The notes under the pieces: generated by a model | What the model was told of the DNA's origin: nothing | What the model saw: the letters and a program-made list of their open reading frames with translations, nothing else | Databases searched by the model: none | Part shown: one piece after another, positions 33,275 through 41,091 of the stretch | Numbering within the stretch: position 1 is the first letter of the stretch | How the letters are laid out: the number at the start of each line of letters is the position of its first letter | Source of the DNA: Turneriella parva | GTDB taxonomy: Bacteria; Spirochaetota; Leptospiria; Turneriellales; Turneriellaceae | DNA: 41,091 bases | Reading direction: 5' to 3' | Assembly: GCA_020719945.1 (NCBI GenBank) | Contig: DYPL01000012.1 | Span: 1-41,091 of the forward strand | Program-made: the position numbers and the translations under genes

Positions 33275-33658
33275 GTGAAACGTGCTGAAAAGAACAATAC
33301 CTTTTTTGGATTGGCCTTGAAACATAGCAGCATGATAAACAAGGATTATCGCAACGACCTGAAAAATATGATTGCTCTTTCGGGCGTTGTAGCTTTCTTT
33401 TTTCTTCTGGTTCTGCTGCATCTGGTGAGCAGCATTCGACTGAGCAATGTTCGCTATGAAATGAGCCACCTCGAGAAAGAGAAAAAGAAACTGCAGCTTG
33501 AAGTGCAGAGTCTGCGTTTTCAGGTTGCCACGGTTTCCCGGATGGACCGTGTAGATTCCCTGTTTCGCGAAAAATATGGATATCTTCCGGTGCAGTTATC
33601 CAATCATATCGCTACGATAAAACTTCCCCGGGAGCCTGCAGCAGGAGAAACAAAATAA
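33275..33658 (+). CDS. FtsL/FtsB-like division protein
   Basis: This 127-residue bitopic protein has a short cytoplasmic N-terminus, one transmembrane helix (about 33-52; LSGVVAFFFLLVLLHLVSS) and a periplasmic coiled coil (EMSHLEKEKKKLQLEVQSLR), then a short FREKYGYLPVQ tail. This matches FtsL/FtsB/DivIC, which link FtsQ to the FtsWI synthase. FtsL normally follows rsmH; here rsmH is over 20 kb away. The start is GTG 33275 with AGAAGAG upstream. The stop codon overlaps the presumed uvrB start (TAATT). FtsL versus FtsB cannot be decided by eye. Confidence 0.7.
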   Translation: MKRAEKNNTFFGLALKHSSMINKDYRNDLKNMIALSGVVAFFFLLVLLHLVSSIRLSNVRYEMSHLEKEKKKLQLEVQSLRFQVATVSRMDRVDSLFREKYGYLPVQLSNHIATIKLPREPAAGETK

Positions 33659-35634
33659 TTTTTACATTACAGGCTCCGTTTGCCCCGGCCGGAGACCAGC
33701 CCAAAGCCATAGAAGAACTCTCTGTCGCACTGCTGCCAGCCGACGGCAAGGCCACCTTGATTGGCGTTACGGGTTCTGGCAAAACGCTCACGATGGCTGG
33801 CGTCATCGAAAAACTGCAGCGCCCCACATTGGTCATGACGCACAATAAAACTCTTGCGGCCCAGCTCTACCGCGAATTTAAAGATTTTTTTCCTGACAAC
33901 GCAGTAGAATTTTTTATTTCGTATTACGATTATTACCAGCCAGAGGCCTACGTTGCATCGAGCGATACTTTTATAGAGAAAGAATCTTCCCGGAATGATG
34001 AGATTGAAATGCTTCGGCTGCGGGCAACATCGTCTCTTTTGGCCCGCAGAGATGTCGTCGTGATTGCGTCAGTGAGTGCCATCTACGGCCTGGGTTCTCC
34101 CGAGGAATACCGGGAATCGCGGTTGTTTCTGCAGAAGGGCGAAGAGATTTCGCGGGAAAGAGTCATGAAGAATCTCCTTCGGATGGGGTATGCGCGCAAT
34201 GACACAGATTTTTCGAAGGGGAATTTTCGGGTGAGGGGAGATATTCTGGAAGTGTTTCCGTCCTATGATTTTGAAGGGATCCGCCTCGATTTTTTTGGTG
34301 ACGAAATTGAGAATATCTCGACGTTTCATCCGGTGTCTGGCATACGCAAAACGGGCTACACGATGATTGCGATTTATCCGGCGCGGCACTTTGTGACCAG
34401 TCGTCCAAAGTTAGAGGCAGCCATGGAAAAAATTCGCGCTGAACTAGAGGAACGTCTCGACTATTTTGTTAAGTCTAATAAACCTCTGGAAGCAGAGAGA
34501 ATTCGCCAGCGAACCATGTACGATCTTGAGATGTTGCGAGCCATGGGAACATGCCCCGGTATTGAAAATTATTCGCGGCATATAACAGGGCGGGAAGAGG
34601 GCGAACGGCCTGCCTGTCTTATCGATTATTTTCCAGAGCCTCCTCTCATTATCATAGATGAATCTCATGTGTCTATTCCCCAGATTGGCGGCATGTATGC
34701 GGGCGATAGAAGCCGCAAGGAAACTCTCGTCAATTTTGGTTTTCGATTGACCTCTGCTCTCGACAACAGGCCGCTCAATTTTACGGAATTTGAATCTTTG
34801 GCCAGTAACATATTATATGTCTCCGCTACTCCGGCAGATTACGAGCTCAACCACACTGATTTCCACGTGGAGCAGATTGTGCGGCCAACCGGCCTTCTCG
34901 ATCCCGTAATCGAAATTCGCCCTGTAGAAGGACAGGTAGACAATCTTGCTCGTGAAATTACACTGCGTGCAGAAAAGGGCGAGCGCGTTCTAATTACCAC
35001 CCTGACCAAGAAAATGTCCGAGGAGCTCACGGATTATTATCTGAATGCGGGTTTGCGCGTTCGCTATTTGCATTCTGACATTGATGCGATTGAGCGCGTG
35101 GAGATTATTCGCGATTTGCGCAAGGGCGAGTTTGATGCGCTGATCGGAATCAACTTGTTGCGGGAGGGGCTGGATATTCCCGAAGTATCTCTAGTTGCCA
35201 TTCTCGATGCAGATAAAGAAGGATTCCTGCGCAGCCGTCGCTCTTTAATCCAGACGATGGGTCGTTCTGCCCGCAATCTGAATGGCCGCGCAATTTTATA
35301 TGCCGATACCATTACCGACTCCATGCGTGCCGCCATGGAAGAGACAAGTCGCCGGCGCGAAATTCAGCAGAAGTATAATGAGGAGCATGGTATTACCCCA
35401 GCGAGCATTGTAAAAAAAATTGGCGACATTATTGAGCGCGAGCTTATTGTATCGGAGCAGGACACCCGCGTTGTAGACGAGTATCTTGCAAAATACGATC
35501 GATCCAAATTTTCTACAGAAAAGGAGTGGCGAGAGACTCTGGAACAGGACATGCTTGCTTTGGCAGAAAAACTTGAGTTCGAGAAAGCCGCCTTGCTTCG
35601 TGACATTCTCATCCACGCGGAAAAGAAGAGTTGA
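33658..35634 (+). CDS. uvrB: Excinuclease ABC subunit UvrB (apparent ATT start)
   Basis: UvrB is the damage-verifying helicase-like subunit of nucleotide excision repair. Visible: an N-terminal segment FTLQAPFAPAGDQPKAI required by the family, Walker A GVTGSGKT, the beta-hairpin region YYDYYQPEAYV, motif LIIIDESH, C-terminal helicase motifs (LINLLREGLDIPEVSL-like, QTMGRSARN) and the C-terminal UVR motif (LAEKLEFEKAALLRDIL). The conserved N-terminus is in frame, but there is no ATG, GTG or TTG between the ftsL stop and TTG 33757, which would delete it and sit just before Walker A. ATT 33658 (or ATA 33655), with AGGAGA upstream, is the plausible start, giving 658 residues. Confidence 0.9.
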   Translation: MFTLQAPFAPAGDQPKAIEELSVALLPADGKATLIGVTGSGKTLTMAGVIEKLQRPTLVMTHNKTLAAQLYREFKDFFPDNAVEFFISYYDYYQPEAYVASSDTFIEKESSRNDEIEMLRLRATSSLLARRDVVVIASVSAIYGLGSPEEYRESRLFLQKGEEISRERVMKNLLRMGYARNDTDFSKGNFRVRGDILEVFPSYDFEGIRLDFFGDEIENISTFHPVSGIRKTGYTMIAIYPARHFVTSRPKLEAAMEKIRAELEERLDYFVKSNKPLEAERIRQRTMYDLEMLRAMGTCPGIENYSRHITGREEGERPACLIDYFPEPPLIIIDESHVSIPQIGGMYAGDRSRKETLVNFGFRLTSALDNRPLNFTEFESLASNILYVSATPADYELNHTDFHVEQIVRPTGLLDPVIEIRPVEGQVDNLAREITLRAEKGERVLITTLTKKMSEELTDYYLNAGLRVRYLHSDIDAIERVEIIRDLRKGEFDALIGINLLREGLDIPEVSLVAILDADKEGFLRSRRSLIQTMGRSARNLNGRAILYADTITDSMRAAMEETSRRREIQQKYNEEHGITPASIVKKIGDIIERELIVSEQDTRVVDEYLAKYDRSKFSTEKEWRETLEQDMLALAEKLEFEKAALLRDILIHAEKKS

Positions 35635-35648
35635 TTTTGAGGAAATCT

Positions 35649-36226
35649 ATGAAAAATTTCGCAATCATTTATTGGGGTTTATGATTCTCTTTCTGCAGTG
35701 GCAAATCTGACCCCAATGATTCCGCACGCTTACATTCTTACAATACCATAACAAGACGCTGCAAAGTATTATCAGAATTAAAATATTTTCATTTTACCGA
35801 ATTGAACGATGGATGGCATCCCGATGTATTTTCTTCTTGGGAAAAACAGGGCTGCTTTGATGATATAGAAGCCCAATTAAGCTATCGATTTTCTTTGAAA
35901 AATATTGTAACTACGCAAACGGTTTCTCCCGGCGGCATATTGGAAATGTCTTTTACGATAGAGAATGACGGCTTTGCAGCACCCGTCAATGAACGCATCG
36001 CTTGCGATTGCCATACGCTTCTCCTGCAGGAAAATACAAAATTGGCCTTTGGCTGCCAGATAAGGAACCCAGCTTAAAAAATAGTCCATGCTATTCCATT
36101 GCCGTAAGCGGGGAGAATATTTGGGATTCTACAACGGGTGTGAATTTTATGGCAGAGGTTAGCATAGATCCAGCGGCTGGGGGAGAAATAGACTCCACTG
36201 CCACGGCACTCTTTGTGCAGGTATGA
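35649..36226 (+). pseudogene. Remnant of a DUF4832-domain lipoprotein gene
   Basis: A GAGGAAATCT ribosome-binding site and ATG 35649 begin MKNFAIIYWGL, then an in-frame TGA (35682-35684). The same frame continues FSFCSGKSDPND and YFHFTELNDGWHPDVFSSW, ...GCFDDIEAQLSYRFSL, GFAAPVNER. These are hallmarks of the C-terminal part of DUF4832 proteins. The frame is lost near 36020 and resumes one frame over as GKYKIGLWLPDKEPSL, YSIAVSGENIWDSTTG. So the gene lost most of its N-terminal half, has a nonsense codon, and has an internal deletion with frameshift. Intact members are large secreted proteins, probably carbohydrate-related. It fills the gap between uvrB and carA and does not encode a functional protein. 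Confidence 0.65.
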
Positions 36227-36260
36227 GATTACTTACCACGGCTGCCTGGTCAGATTGATA

Positions 36261-37454
36261 TCAGCCGAGCATTTCGGCAAATTCGTCAAAGACTATGTGA
36301 GCGTCGTGGGGGCCGGGAGATGCTTCGGGATGGTATTGGATGCTGAGTATCCGCGAGCCACCACGCGTGAGAAAATATCCCTCTGCCGTGGAATCGTTGG
36401 GATTAAATTCGAACTGGTTGGCTACCGATGGCTCTACTGCGCGCAAGGAGTCTTCGTTTACGGCAAAGCCGTGGTTCTGTGCGGTAATGAGAACATTGCG
36501 GCGGTGGGCAGCGCGAACTGGCTGGTTCCCTCCATGGTGGCCAAATTTTAATTTATATGTTTTGGCACCAAGCGAAAGGGAAAGCATCTGGTGACCCAGA
36601 CAAATGCCAAACATGGGGCGCGTGAGGTCCTGAATTTTGCGGATGTTTTCTACGCCCGTGGTAACAGCAGCGGGATCGCCCGGACCGTTAGAGAAGAAAA
36701 ATCCGTCGTACTCTGCTGCATTAAAAGCTTCCCATTGTTCCAGAGGCGTGTTCCCGGGAAACACTGTGGGCAAAATATTGCGTTCAAGAAAATTATCTAA
36801 AATAGCAAATTTAATTCCAAAATCGAGAACAGCGATTTTTTTCCAGCCATCCGGATTTTTCGGATTTTTTTGAAAGTAGCGCTGTACATACGCATTGGCT
36901 GCTTTACCATCGAACACATCGGTGAGATTCAGGCCTTCCATACTGGGGGTAGATGCAATGGCCGCTACATTTTCCTGGAGCCATGCCGATTTATCTTCTC
37001 CCGGCTGCGGGCAGAAAAAGAGGCCACCCATCAGAGAACCGTGGCTGCGGATATGGCGCACCAGAGAACGCGTATCAATCCCGGAAATACCCGGAAGATT
37101 TTTTTGAAGGAGATACTCTTCGAGAGTCATGGTGGAGCGGAAATTGGACGGGGTGGGGCAGTAGTCCCGCATGATAACGCCCTCCAGCCAGGGATGGTCG
37201 GACTGGTCGTCTTCTGCGTTGATGCCGTAATTGCCTATGGAGGGGTACGTAAAGCAGACCATCTGGCCCCGGTACGATGGATCGGTGATGATTTCTTGGT
37301 ATCCGCTCATGCTGGTATTAAAGACGATTTCTCCAATTTTGCCATCTTGGTCCAACGAGCCAATGAGCTCTCCCTCGTAAACGGTACCATCTGAGAGCAC
37401 GAGGGCAATTTTTTTGCGGGGTGTATCCATTGCAGTTAATTCAGTGGAGGCCAT
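36261..37454 (-). CDS. carA: Carbamoyl-phosphate synthase small subunit
   Basis: This 397-residue glutaminase subunit supplies ammonia to CarB for pyrimidine and arginine synthesis. The N-terminal domain shows GELIGSLDQDGKIGEIVFNT and SGYQEIITDPSYRGQ; the glutaminase domain has the nucleophile Cys in MFGICLGHQ, and QYHPEASPGPHD with the catalytic His/Glu pair. The start is either ATG 37454 (overlapping the EAL gene by 14 bases) or ATG 37430, eight codons later; neither has a strong ribosome-binding site. carB is not in the window. It is probably co-transcribed with the upstream EAL gene. Confidence 0.95.
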   Translation of the reverse strand: MASTELTAMDTPRKKIALVLSDGTVYEGELIGSLDQDGKIGEIVFNTSMSGYQEIITDPSYRGQMVCFTYPSIGNYGINAEDDQSDHPWLEGVIMRDYCPTPSNFRSTMTLEEYLLQKNLPGISGIDTRSLVRHIRSHGSLMGGLFFCPQPGEDKSAWLQENVAAIASTPSMEGLNLTDVFDGKAANAYVQRYFQKNPKNPDGWKKIAVLDFGIKFAILDNFLERNILPTVFPGNTPLEQWEAFNAAEYDGFFFSNGPGDPAAVTTGVENIRKIQDLTRPMFGICLGHQMLSLSLGAKTYKLKFGHHGGNQPVRAAHRRNVLITAQNHGFAVNEDSLRAVEPSVANQFEFNPNDSTAEGYFLTRGGSRILSIQYHPEASPGPHDAHIVFDEFAEMLG

Positions 37455-38820
37455 GTTCTTTGGCTACAATAAAAATGTTTCCTGTGCGGTCAAGTTCCTG
37501 GGAGAGTTCATCGCTTTCGAGAATCATTTTTACTACTTCGTCCGGGAGATCCTGCATGCGCGCGTATTGATCGCGGTACTCCTGTATTGCCATTTTTCGG
37601 GCAAAAATATTTGCTTGAAAATAATGAACCTGGTGGGCAATCAAAAAATGCAGCGTATCGTAATCGTCTACGGCCTCTGCCGTAATAATGGCGTCCCGGT
37701 TTCCAGCGAGTCGCGCACAATAGTCAATAAAGGCAAGGTTGTCGAGAAATTTGGTATGGTCTTCTTCTGGTTTAAAACGAAAGCTGATGGGATCGAGTTT
37801 AAACTCTTTAATCATTTCTCCGAGATCGAGAACCACCTGGTGGGACTGACTTTTTACGCCAAAATCGTCGGCAGCAAATGTAATGCCGAACTGAAAAAAA
37901 TAGCGGCACACATTTTTTAGCGACTGCTCCTCTTCCTCTTCGTATGGTTTTTCTACGAGTTCAAGCCTGACATTATGGGGAGACAGTTTTTCCTTGAGAA
38001 GCAGCTCGTTAAACCGGTAAACTTTTTCTGGCGAATTAAATGTATCGATCAGAGTCTGCGGCGATATATTAAATTTCAAAAGACCGGGAGCATCGTGGCA
38101 GGCCATGACGAGTTTTTCAAGAATCAAAAGTTCAATCCGGTTAAGATCCTGCTCCTGTGGAATATCGCGGATGAGTTCGGCATAGCTCTGGTAGAGAGCA
38201 CCGCCTACAAAGACTTCGCCACCTTTGAGTGAGTATGTTTCCGTTTTATGATTGTAACGGATCACGGGTTGTATTACGGCGTTGGATTCAATATTCGCAA
38301 AGTAATCGTTTGCGCGGTTCAGGTATGTCCAGCTCCAGCGCACGAGATTGTCGCGCAGATTTTTTTCGGAAGCTTTTTCCAGGTCTTCGTAAATTTCATC
38401 GACCGTAGATATATAATTGCACTGCGTTCTACCGATTCCAAAATCGAACGTGCACCAGGCGTTGCGCAGGGCCTCTTCGTGGAGTTTTCCCACCGCTCCG
38501 TCTATATTGGGCAGAATACCGGGTTTTGAATCGGGAGTGGGCGCTACACCCAGGATAAGAGTGTTCTCGTCCCCGAGAATATAATAATGCAGGCGAATGG
38601 GTTTTCCGGAATTTGCCTTGTCGATATACTCCGGAATTTTTTCAATAAATTTATCTGCCTGGGTTCCGCGCAGATTGCGCACGCGCAGCAGGAAAAGGGG
38701 CTTGCCACGGTTTTCGTCTATAAATGATGTTTTAAATGAATCGAGAGCATTCCGGAATCCAAAATTGCTGACGCTGTGTCCGTCGCGGAGATGGTTAACG
38801 GGTACTTCTTTTCTTTTCAT
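37441..38820 (-). CDS. EAL-domain protein, putative cyclic di-GMP phosphodiesterase with EVF signature
   Basis: This is a 459-residue cytoplasmic protein. Residues about 180-415 form an EAL domain. The signature EAL is EVF (E202), but the other active-site positions look complete: N251 (FNISPQ), E287 (LELVE), D318-D319 (ADDFG), K341 (FKLD), E382 (AEAV), Q402 (YFQANIF). It may therefore hydrolyse cyclic di-GMP. Residues about 40-155 ([37 protein letters not shown]) resemble a GGDEF domain lacking the catalytic motif; this is inference. No membrane segment. It begins close to a palindrome shared with divergent leuC, and its end overlaps carA. Confidence 0.8.
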   Translation of the reverse strand: MKRKEVPVNHLRDGHSVSNFGFRNALDSFKTSFIDENRGKPLFLLRVRNLRGTQADKFIEKIPEYIDKANSGKPIRLHYYILGDENTLILGVAPTPDSKPGILPNIDGAVGKLHEEALRNAWCTFDFGIGRTQCNYISTVDEIYEDLEKASEKNLRDNLVRWSWTYLNRANDYFANIESNAVIQPVIRYNHKTETYSLKGGEVFVGGALYQSYAELIRDIPQEQDLNRIELLILEKLVMACHDAPGLLKFNISPQTLIDTFNSPEKVYRFNELLLKEKLSPHNVRLELVEKPYEEEEEQSLKNVCRYFFQFGITFAADDFGVKSQSHQVVLDLGEMIKEFKLDPISFRFKPEEDHTKFLDNLAFIDYCARLAGNRDAIITAEAVDDYDTLHFLIAHQVHYFQANIFARKMAIQEYRDQYARMQDLPDEVVKMILESDELSQELDRTGNIFIVAKEHGLH

Positions 38821-38849
38821 TCACCTTACAGCAAGAATGAAACGATTGG

Positions 38850-38880
38850 GGTTGTCAAATCATTTCCTCGATTGACAACC
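38850..38880. promoter_or_regulatory. Inverted repeat with a TTGACA in each arm, between the EAL gene and leuC
   Basis: GGTTGTCAA (38850-38858) and TTGACAACC (38872-38880) are perfect 9-bp inverted repeats, 13 bases apart. Each arm reads TTGACA outward. The right arm can serve as -35 for leuC with GATTCT (38894-38899) as a weak -10 after 16 bases, placing the start at about 38906. On the left side no good -10 is seen. It could be a divergent promoter and/or an operator for a dimeric regulator. Confidence 0.5.
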
Positions 38881-38907
38881 TGTCTTTGTTCGCGATTCTG
38901 CCAGATT

Positions 38908-40335
38908 ATGGGAAAAACACTGTTTGAAAAAGTATGGGATGCCCATCTCATTGACATCTGGAAAAATCCTGCCGCACCCGATAAGGCTGCCAACAAAAAT
39001 TTAATTTATATTGATTTACATTTAATCCACGAAGTGACCTCGCCGCAGGCATTCGACGGATTGCGCCTGGCCGGCAGAAAAGTCCGCCGAGCGGATCTCA
39101 CGTTTGCCACAATGGATCACAACACGCCAACGACAGATCCGGCGCTTGGAGTAAAAGATCCCATTTCCCGCAAACAAATGGAAACTCTCGTCATGAACGG
39201 AGAGCAGTTTGGCATTCCCGTTTTTAAGCTTGGAGACTACGACCAGGGAGTAGTCCACGTGATTGGTCCGGAACTTGGTCTCACGCTGCCGGGAAAAACA
39301 ATCGTTTGCGGAGACTCCCATACGGCAACACATGGAGCGTTTGGAGCTCTCGCTTTTGGTATTGGAACATCCGAGGTGGAGCATGTTCTCGCGACGCAGA
39401 CTCTAGTGCAGGCTAAGCCAAAAACCATGCGCGTAATTTTTACGGGAAAGCTATCCAGGGGAGTTTACGCTAAGGACATGATTTTGGCTCTCATCGGAAA
39501 AATTGGTACTGCCGGTGCTACGGGATATGTCCTTGAATACGCGGGCGAGGCGATTGAAAATCTTTCCATGGAAGGCCGAATGACGATTGCCAACATGTCC
39601 ATTGAAGCGGGCGCGCGTGCAGGGATGATTGCTCCCGATCAAAAAACATACGACTATATTCGCAACCGCGAGTATGCTCCCAAAGGGGCAGACTGGGAAA
39701 AGGCAATGGAATACTGGAAAACCCTGTATACCGATGCCGATGCCAAATTTGATACCGAAATTGAAATTGATGTGTCGCAACTTAAGCCGCAAATTACCTG
39801 GGGTACCTCGCCGGGAATGGTCATCGATGTGGATCAGTATGTTCCTCGCGTAGAAGATGGAAAAACAGAAGTTGAGAAAACGGGCATTCGCCAGGCTCTC
39901 AAGTACATGGATCTTTCCGAGGGAACAGACATTAAGCAAATGCCGCTCGATAAAGTGTTCATTGGCAGTTGTACCAATTCCCGCATTGAAGATCTGCGCG
40001 CTGCTGCGTCTATCATTAAAGGGCGCAAAAAAGCCGCCAACATTAAACAGGTTCTCGTGGTTCCCGGATCGCACCGCGTAAAAGACCAAGCAGAAAAAGA
40101 AGGCCTCGATAAAATTTTTTTGGATGCTGGTTTTGAATGGCGCGAACCAGGCTGCTCCATGTGCTTGGCCATGAACGACGACGTGCTTGAACCTGGCGAA
40201 CGCTGTGCATCTACGTCCAACCGCAATTTTGAAGGACGGCAGGGCAAGGGCTCGCGCACGTATCTGGTGTCGCCCGTAATGGCTGCACTCGCTGCCGTGC
40301 ACGGACATTTTGTAGACGCAAGAGAAGAAGCCTGA
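38908..40335 (+). CDS. leuC: 3-isopropylmalate dehydratase large subunit
   Basis: This 475-residue aconitase-family enzyme isomerises 2- to 3-isopropylmalate in leucine synthesis with LeuD. [4Fe-4S] ligands are present in [16 protein letters not shown] and GCSMCLAMN. Other landmarks: [12 protein letters not shown] at the start, [62 protein letters not shown] 38908 matches the family start; the frame is open further upstream, but without homology. No Shine-Dalgarno sequence is seen, and the predicted transcription start lies one or two bases before the ATG. leuD follows after 110 bases of hairpins. Confidence 0.97.
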   Translation: MGKTLFEKVWDAHLIDIWKNPAAPDKAANKNLIYIDLHLIHEVTSPQAFDGLRLAGRKVRRADLTFATMDHNTPTTDPALGVKDPISRKQMETLVMNGEQFGIPVFKLGDYDQGVVHVIGPELGLTLPGKTIVCGDSHTATHGAFGALAFGIGTSEVEHVLATQTLVQAKPKTMRVIFTGKLSRGVYAKDMILALIGKIGTAGATGYVLEYAGEAIENLSMEGRMTIANMSIEAGARAGMIAPDQKTYDYIRNREYAPKGADWEKAMEYWKTLYTDADAKFDTEIEIDVSQLKPQITWGTSPGMVIDVDQYVPRVEDGKTEVEKTGIRQALKYMDLSEGTDIKQMPLDKVFIGSCTNSRIEDLRAAASIIKGRKKAANIKQVLVVPGSHRVKDQAEKEGLDKIFLDAGFEWREPGCSMCLAMNDDVLEPGERCASTSNRNFEGRQGKGSRTYLVSPVMAALAAVHGHFVDAREEA

Positions 40336-40346
40336 TTAACAGGCTT
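40328..40346 (+). promoter_or_regulatory. Hairpin 1 between leuC and leuD
   Basis: AAGCCTG/CAGGCTT, seven perfect pairs with loop ATTAA. The stem includes the end of leuC and its TGA stop. Confidence 0.65.
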
Positions 40347-40347
40347 A

Positions 40348-40380
40348 TAGGTAGACTGTTGAAGAACAACAGCCTGCCTA
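40348..40380 (+). promoter_or_regulatory. Hairpin 2 between leuC and leuD
   Basis: A 14-position stem from 40348 to 40380 closes on the loop AAGAA. It has six perfect inner pairs CTGTTG/CAACAG, one A-C mismatch, then seven more pairs including one T-G. No T-run follows. Confidence 0.7.
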
Positions 40381-40381
40381 A

Positions 40382-40401
40382 CCGGTACATGGATGTACCG
40401 G
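40382..40401 (+). promoter_or_regulatory. Hairpin 3 / palindrome between leuC and leuD
   Basis: CCGGTACAT/ATGTACCGG, nine perfect pairs around GG. The leuD start is 45 bases further on, with CAGGAGG as ribosome-binding site. Confidence 0.7.
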
Positions 40402-40445
40402 CAAAACGCGGAGGGACTTTTTAAGATGTTACTTCAGGAGGAACC

Positions 40446-41042
40446 ATGAAACCATTTACAACCATAGAAAGCCAGATAGTGCCGTTAGATGTGCCTAATA
40501 TAGATACAGATCAAATTATTCCAAAGCAATTTCTTAAAAGAATAGAGCGGACGGGCTTTGGCCAGTTTCTTTTTTACGACTGGAGATTTCTTGAAAACGG
40601 ACAGCCAAACCCGGATTTTGTCATCAATAAGCCGGAATACCAAGGAGCCAGAATACTGTTGGCCCAGGATAATTTTGGTTGCGGTTCATCCCGCGAGCAT
40701 GCTCCGTGGGCTCTTCTCGATTACGGCTTTCAGGTAATTATTGCGCCGAGTTTTGCCGATATTTTTTACAACAACTGTTTCCAGAACGGCATCCTCCCGA
40801 TTGTTCTTGGATCCGACAAAGTAAACAGCCTGTTTGCCGCTTCGCAACAAAATCCATCCTTACAATTTGTGGTGAACCTTCAGGAGCAGACTATTGCTGC
40901 GTCCGATGGTTCGATCCAGATTTCTTTTGAAATAAAACCGGATTTGCGCGAGAAGCTTCTGAAGGGACTGAACGATATTGGCTGGACCTTGCAGTTCGCG
41001 GATCAGACTTCTGAATACGAGAAAACCCGCGTCTTTGCGTGA
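40446..41042 (+). CDS. leuD: 3-isopropylmalate dehydratase small subunit
   Basis: This 198-residue swivelling subunit partners LeuC. Family landmarks: PLDVPNIDTDQIIPKQFLKR at the N-terminus, GARILLAQDNFGCGSSREHA, PWALLDYGFQVIIAPSFADI, FYNNCFQNGILPI, and DIGWTLQ near the C-terminus. Length is typical. CAGGAGGAACC gives a strong ribosome-binding site at ATG 40446. After the stop only 49 bases remain in the window, with no further feature. Confidence 0.97.
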   Translation: MKPFTTIESQIVPLDVPNIDTDQIIPKQFLKRIERTGFGQFLFYDWRFLENGQPNPDFVINKPEYQGARILLAQDNFGCGSSREHAPWALLDYGFQVIIAPSFADIFYNNCFQNGILPIVLGSDKVNSLFAASQQNPSLQFVVNLQEQTIAASDGSIQISFEIKPDLREKLLKGLNDIGWTLQFADQTSEYEKTRVFA

Positions 41043-41091
41043 TCATTGTTTGCTGGCGCCTCTGCATAAACGTTCAGCTTTTGATAGCGTT

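Overview
The window looks like a chromosomal segment of a spirochaete. The evidence is a FlaA-type filament sheath protein, a P83/100-family antigen, an FlbB-type flagellar collar protein and a flgB-flgC-fliE-fliF-fliG-fliH-fliI-fliJ operon in the spirochaete order. It also carries a cyclic-nucleotide-gated K+ channel very like SthK of Spirochaeta thermophila. GC content is moderate by eye. I cannot name a genus. No rRNA, tRNA, tmRNA, CRISPR array or intact insertion sequence was recognised.

Layout. 1-1060: the 3' end of a hicA-like toxin gene runs into a convergent flaA-like gene, followed by a short region with a 25-bp direct repeat. 1119-2985: fabG-acpP-rnc, with a terminator after acpP. 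2986-3370: a gene-free stretch with possible transposase debris. 3371-7970 (minus strand): a four-gene cluster read as outer-membrane-type protein, FN3/kelch lipoprotein, TPR/degenerate HD-GYP membrane protein, and FlhG/MinD-like ATPase. It has a good sigma-28 (FliA) promoter in front and is the best candidate for an undescribed system. 8150-14500: clpC-rsmH followed by three envelope genes, every junction overlapping. 14497-19674: a receiver-HATPase regulator, a small protein, an AsmA-like protein and the PcrA/UvrD helicase, whose coding sequence contains an 11-base G/C homopolymer. 19790-20150: a decayed toxin-antitoxin module and a REP-like sequence. 20311-23275: P83/100 protein and the SthK-like channel. 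23422-31074: the flagellar operon behind a sigma-28 promoter, including an easily missed 56-residue gene between fliJ and flbB. 31118-36230: smpB, a TPR protein, a SanA-like protein, an FtsL-like protein, uvrB (apparently with an ATT start) and a DUF4832 pseudogene. 36261-41042: carA and an EAL protein on the minus strand, divergent from leuC-leuD.

Shared themes. (1) Motility: flagellar basal-body and export genes, the sheath protein, the collar protein and an FlhG-like gene under a predicted FliA promoter. (2) Nucleotide second messengers: a degenerate HD-GYP domain, an EAL domain with EVF in place of EAL but otherwise complete active-site residues, and a cAMP/cGMP-type gated channel. (3) Tight coupling: stop/start overlaps (ATGA, TAATG) are common, while clpC, flgB and leuC appear to start almost exactly at their predicted transcription start sites, suggesting leaderless or near-leaderless mRNAs. 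(4) Genome decay: broken toxin genes, a broken DUF4832 gene and possible transposase remnants sit between the housekeeping blocks.

All functional calls are from reading motifs by eye. No database search, structure prediction or composition statistic was run.
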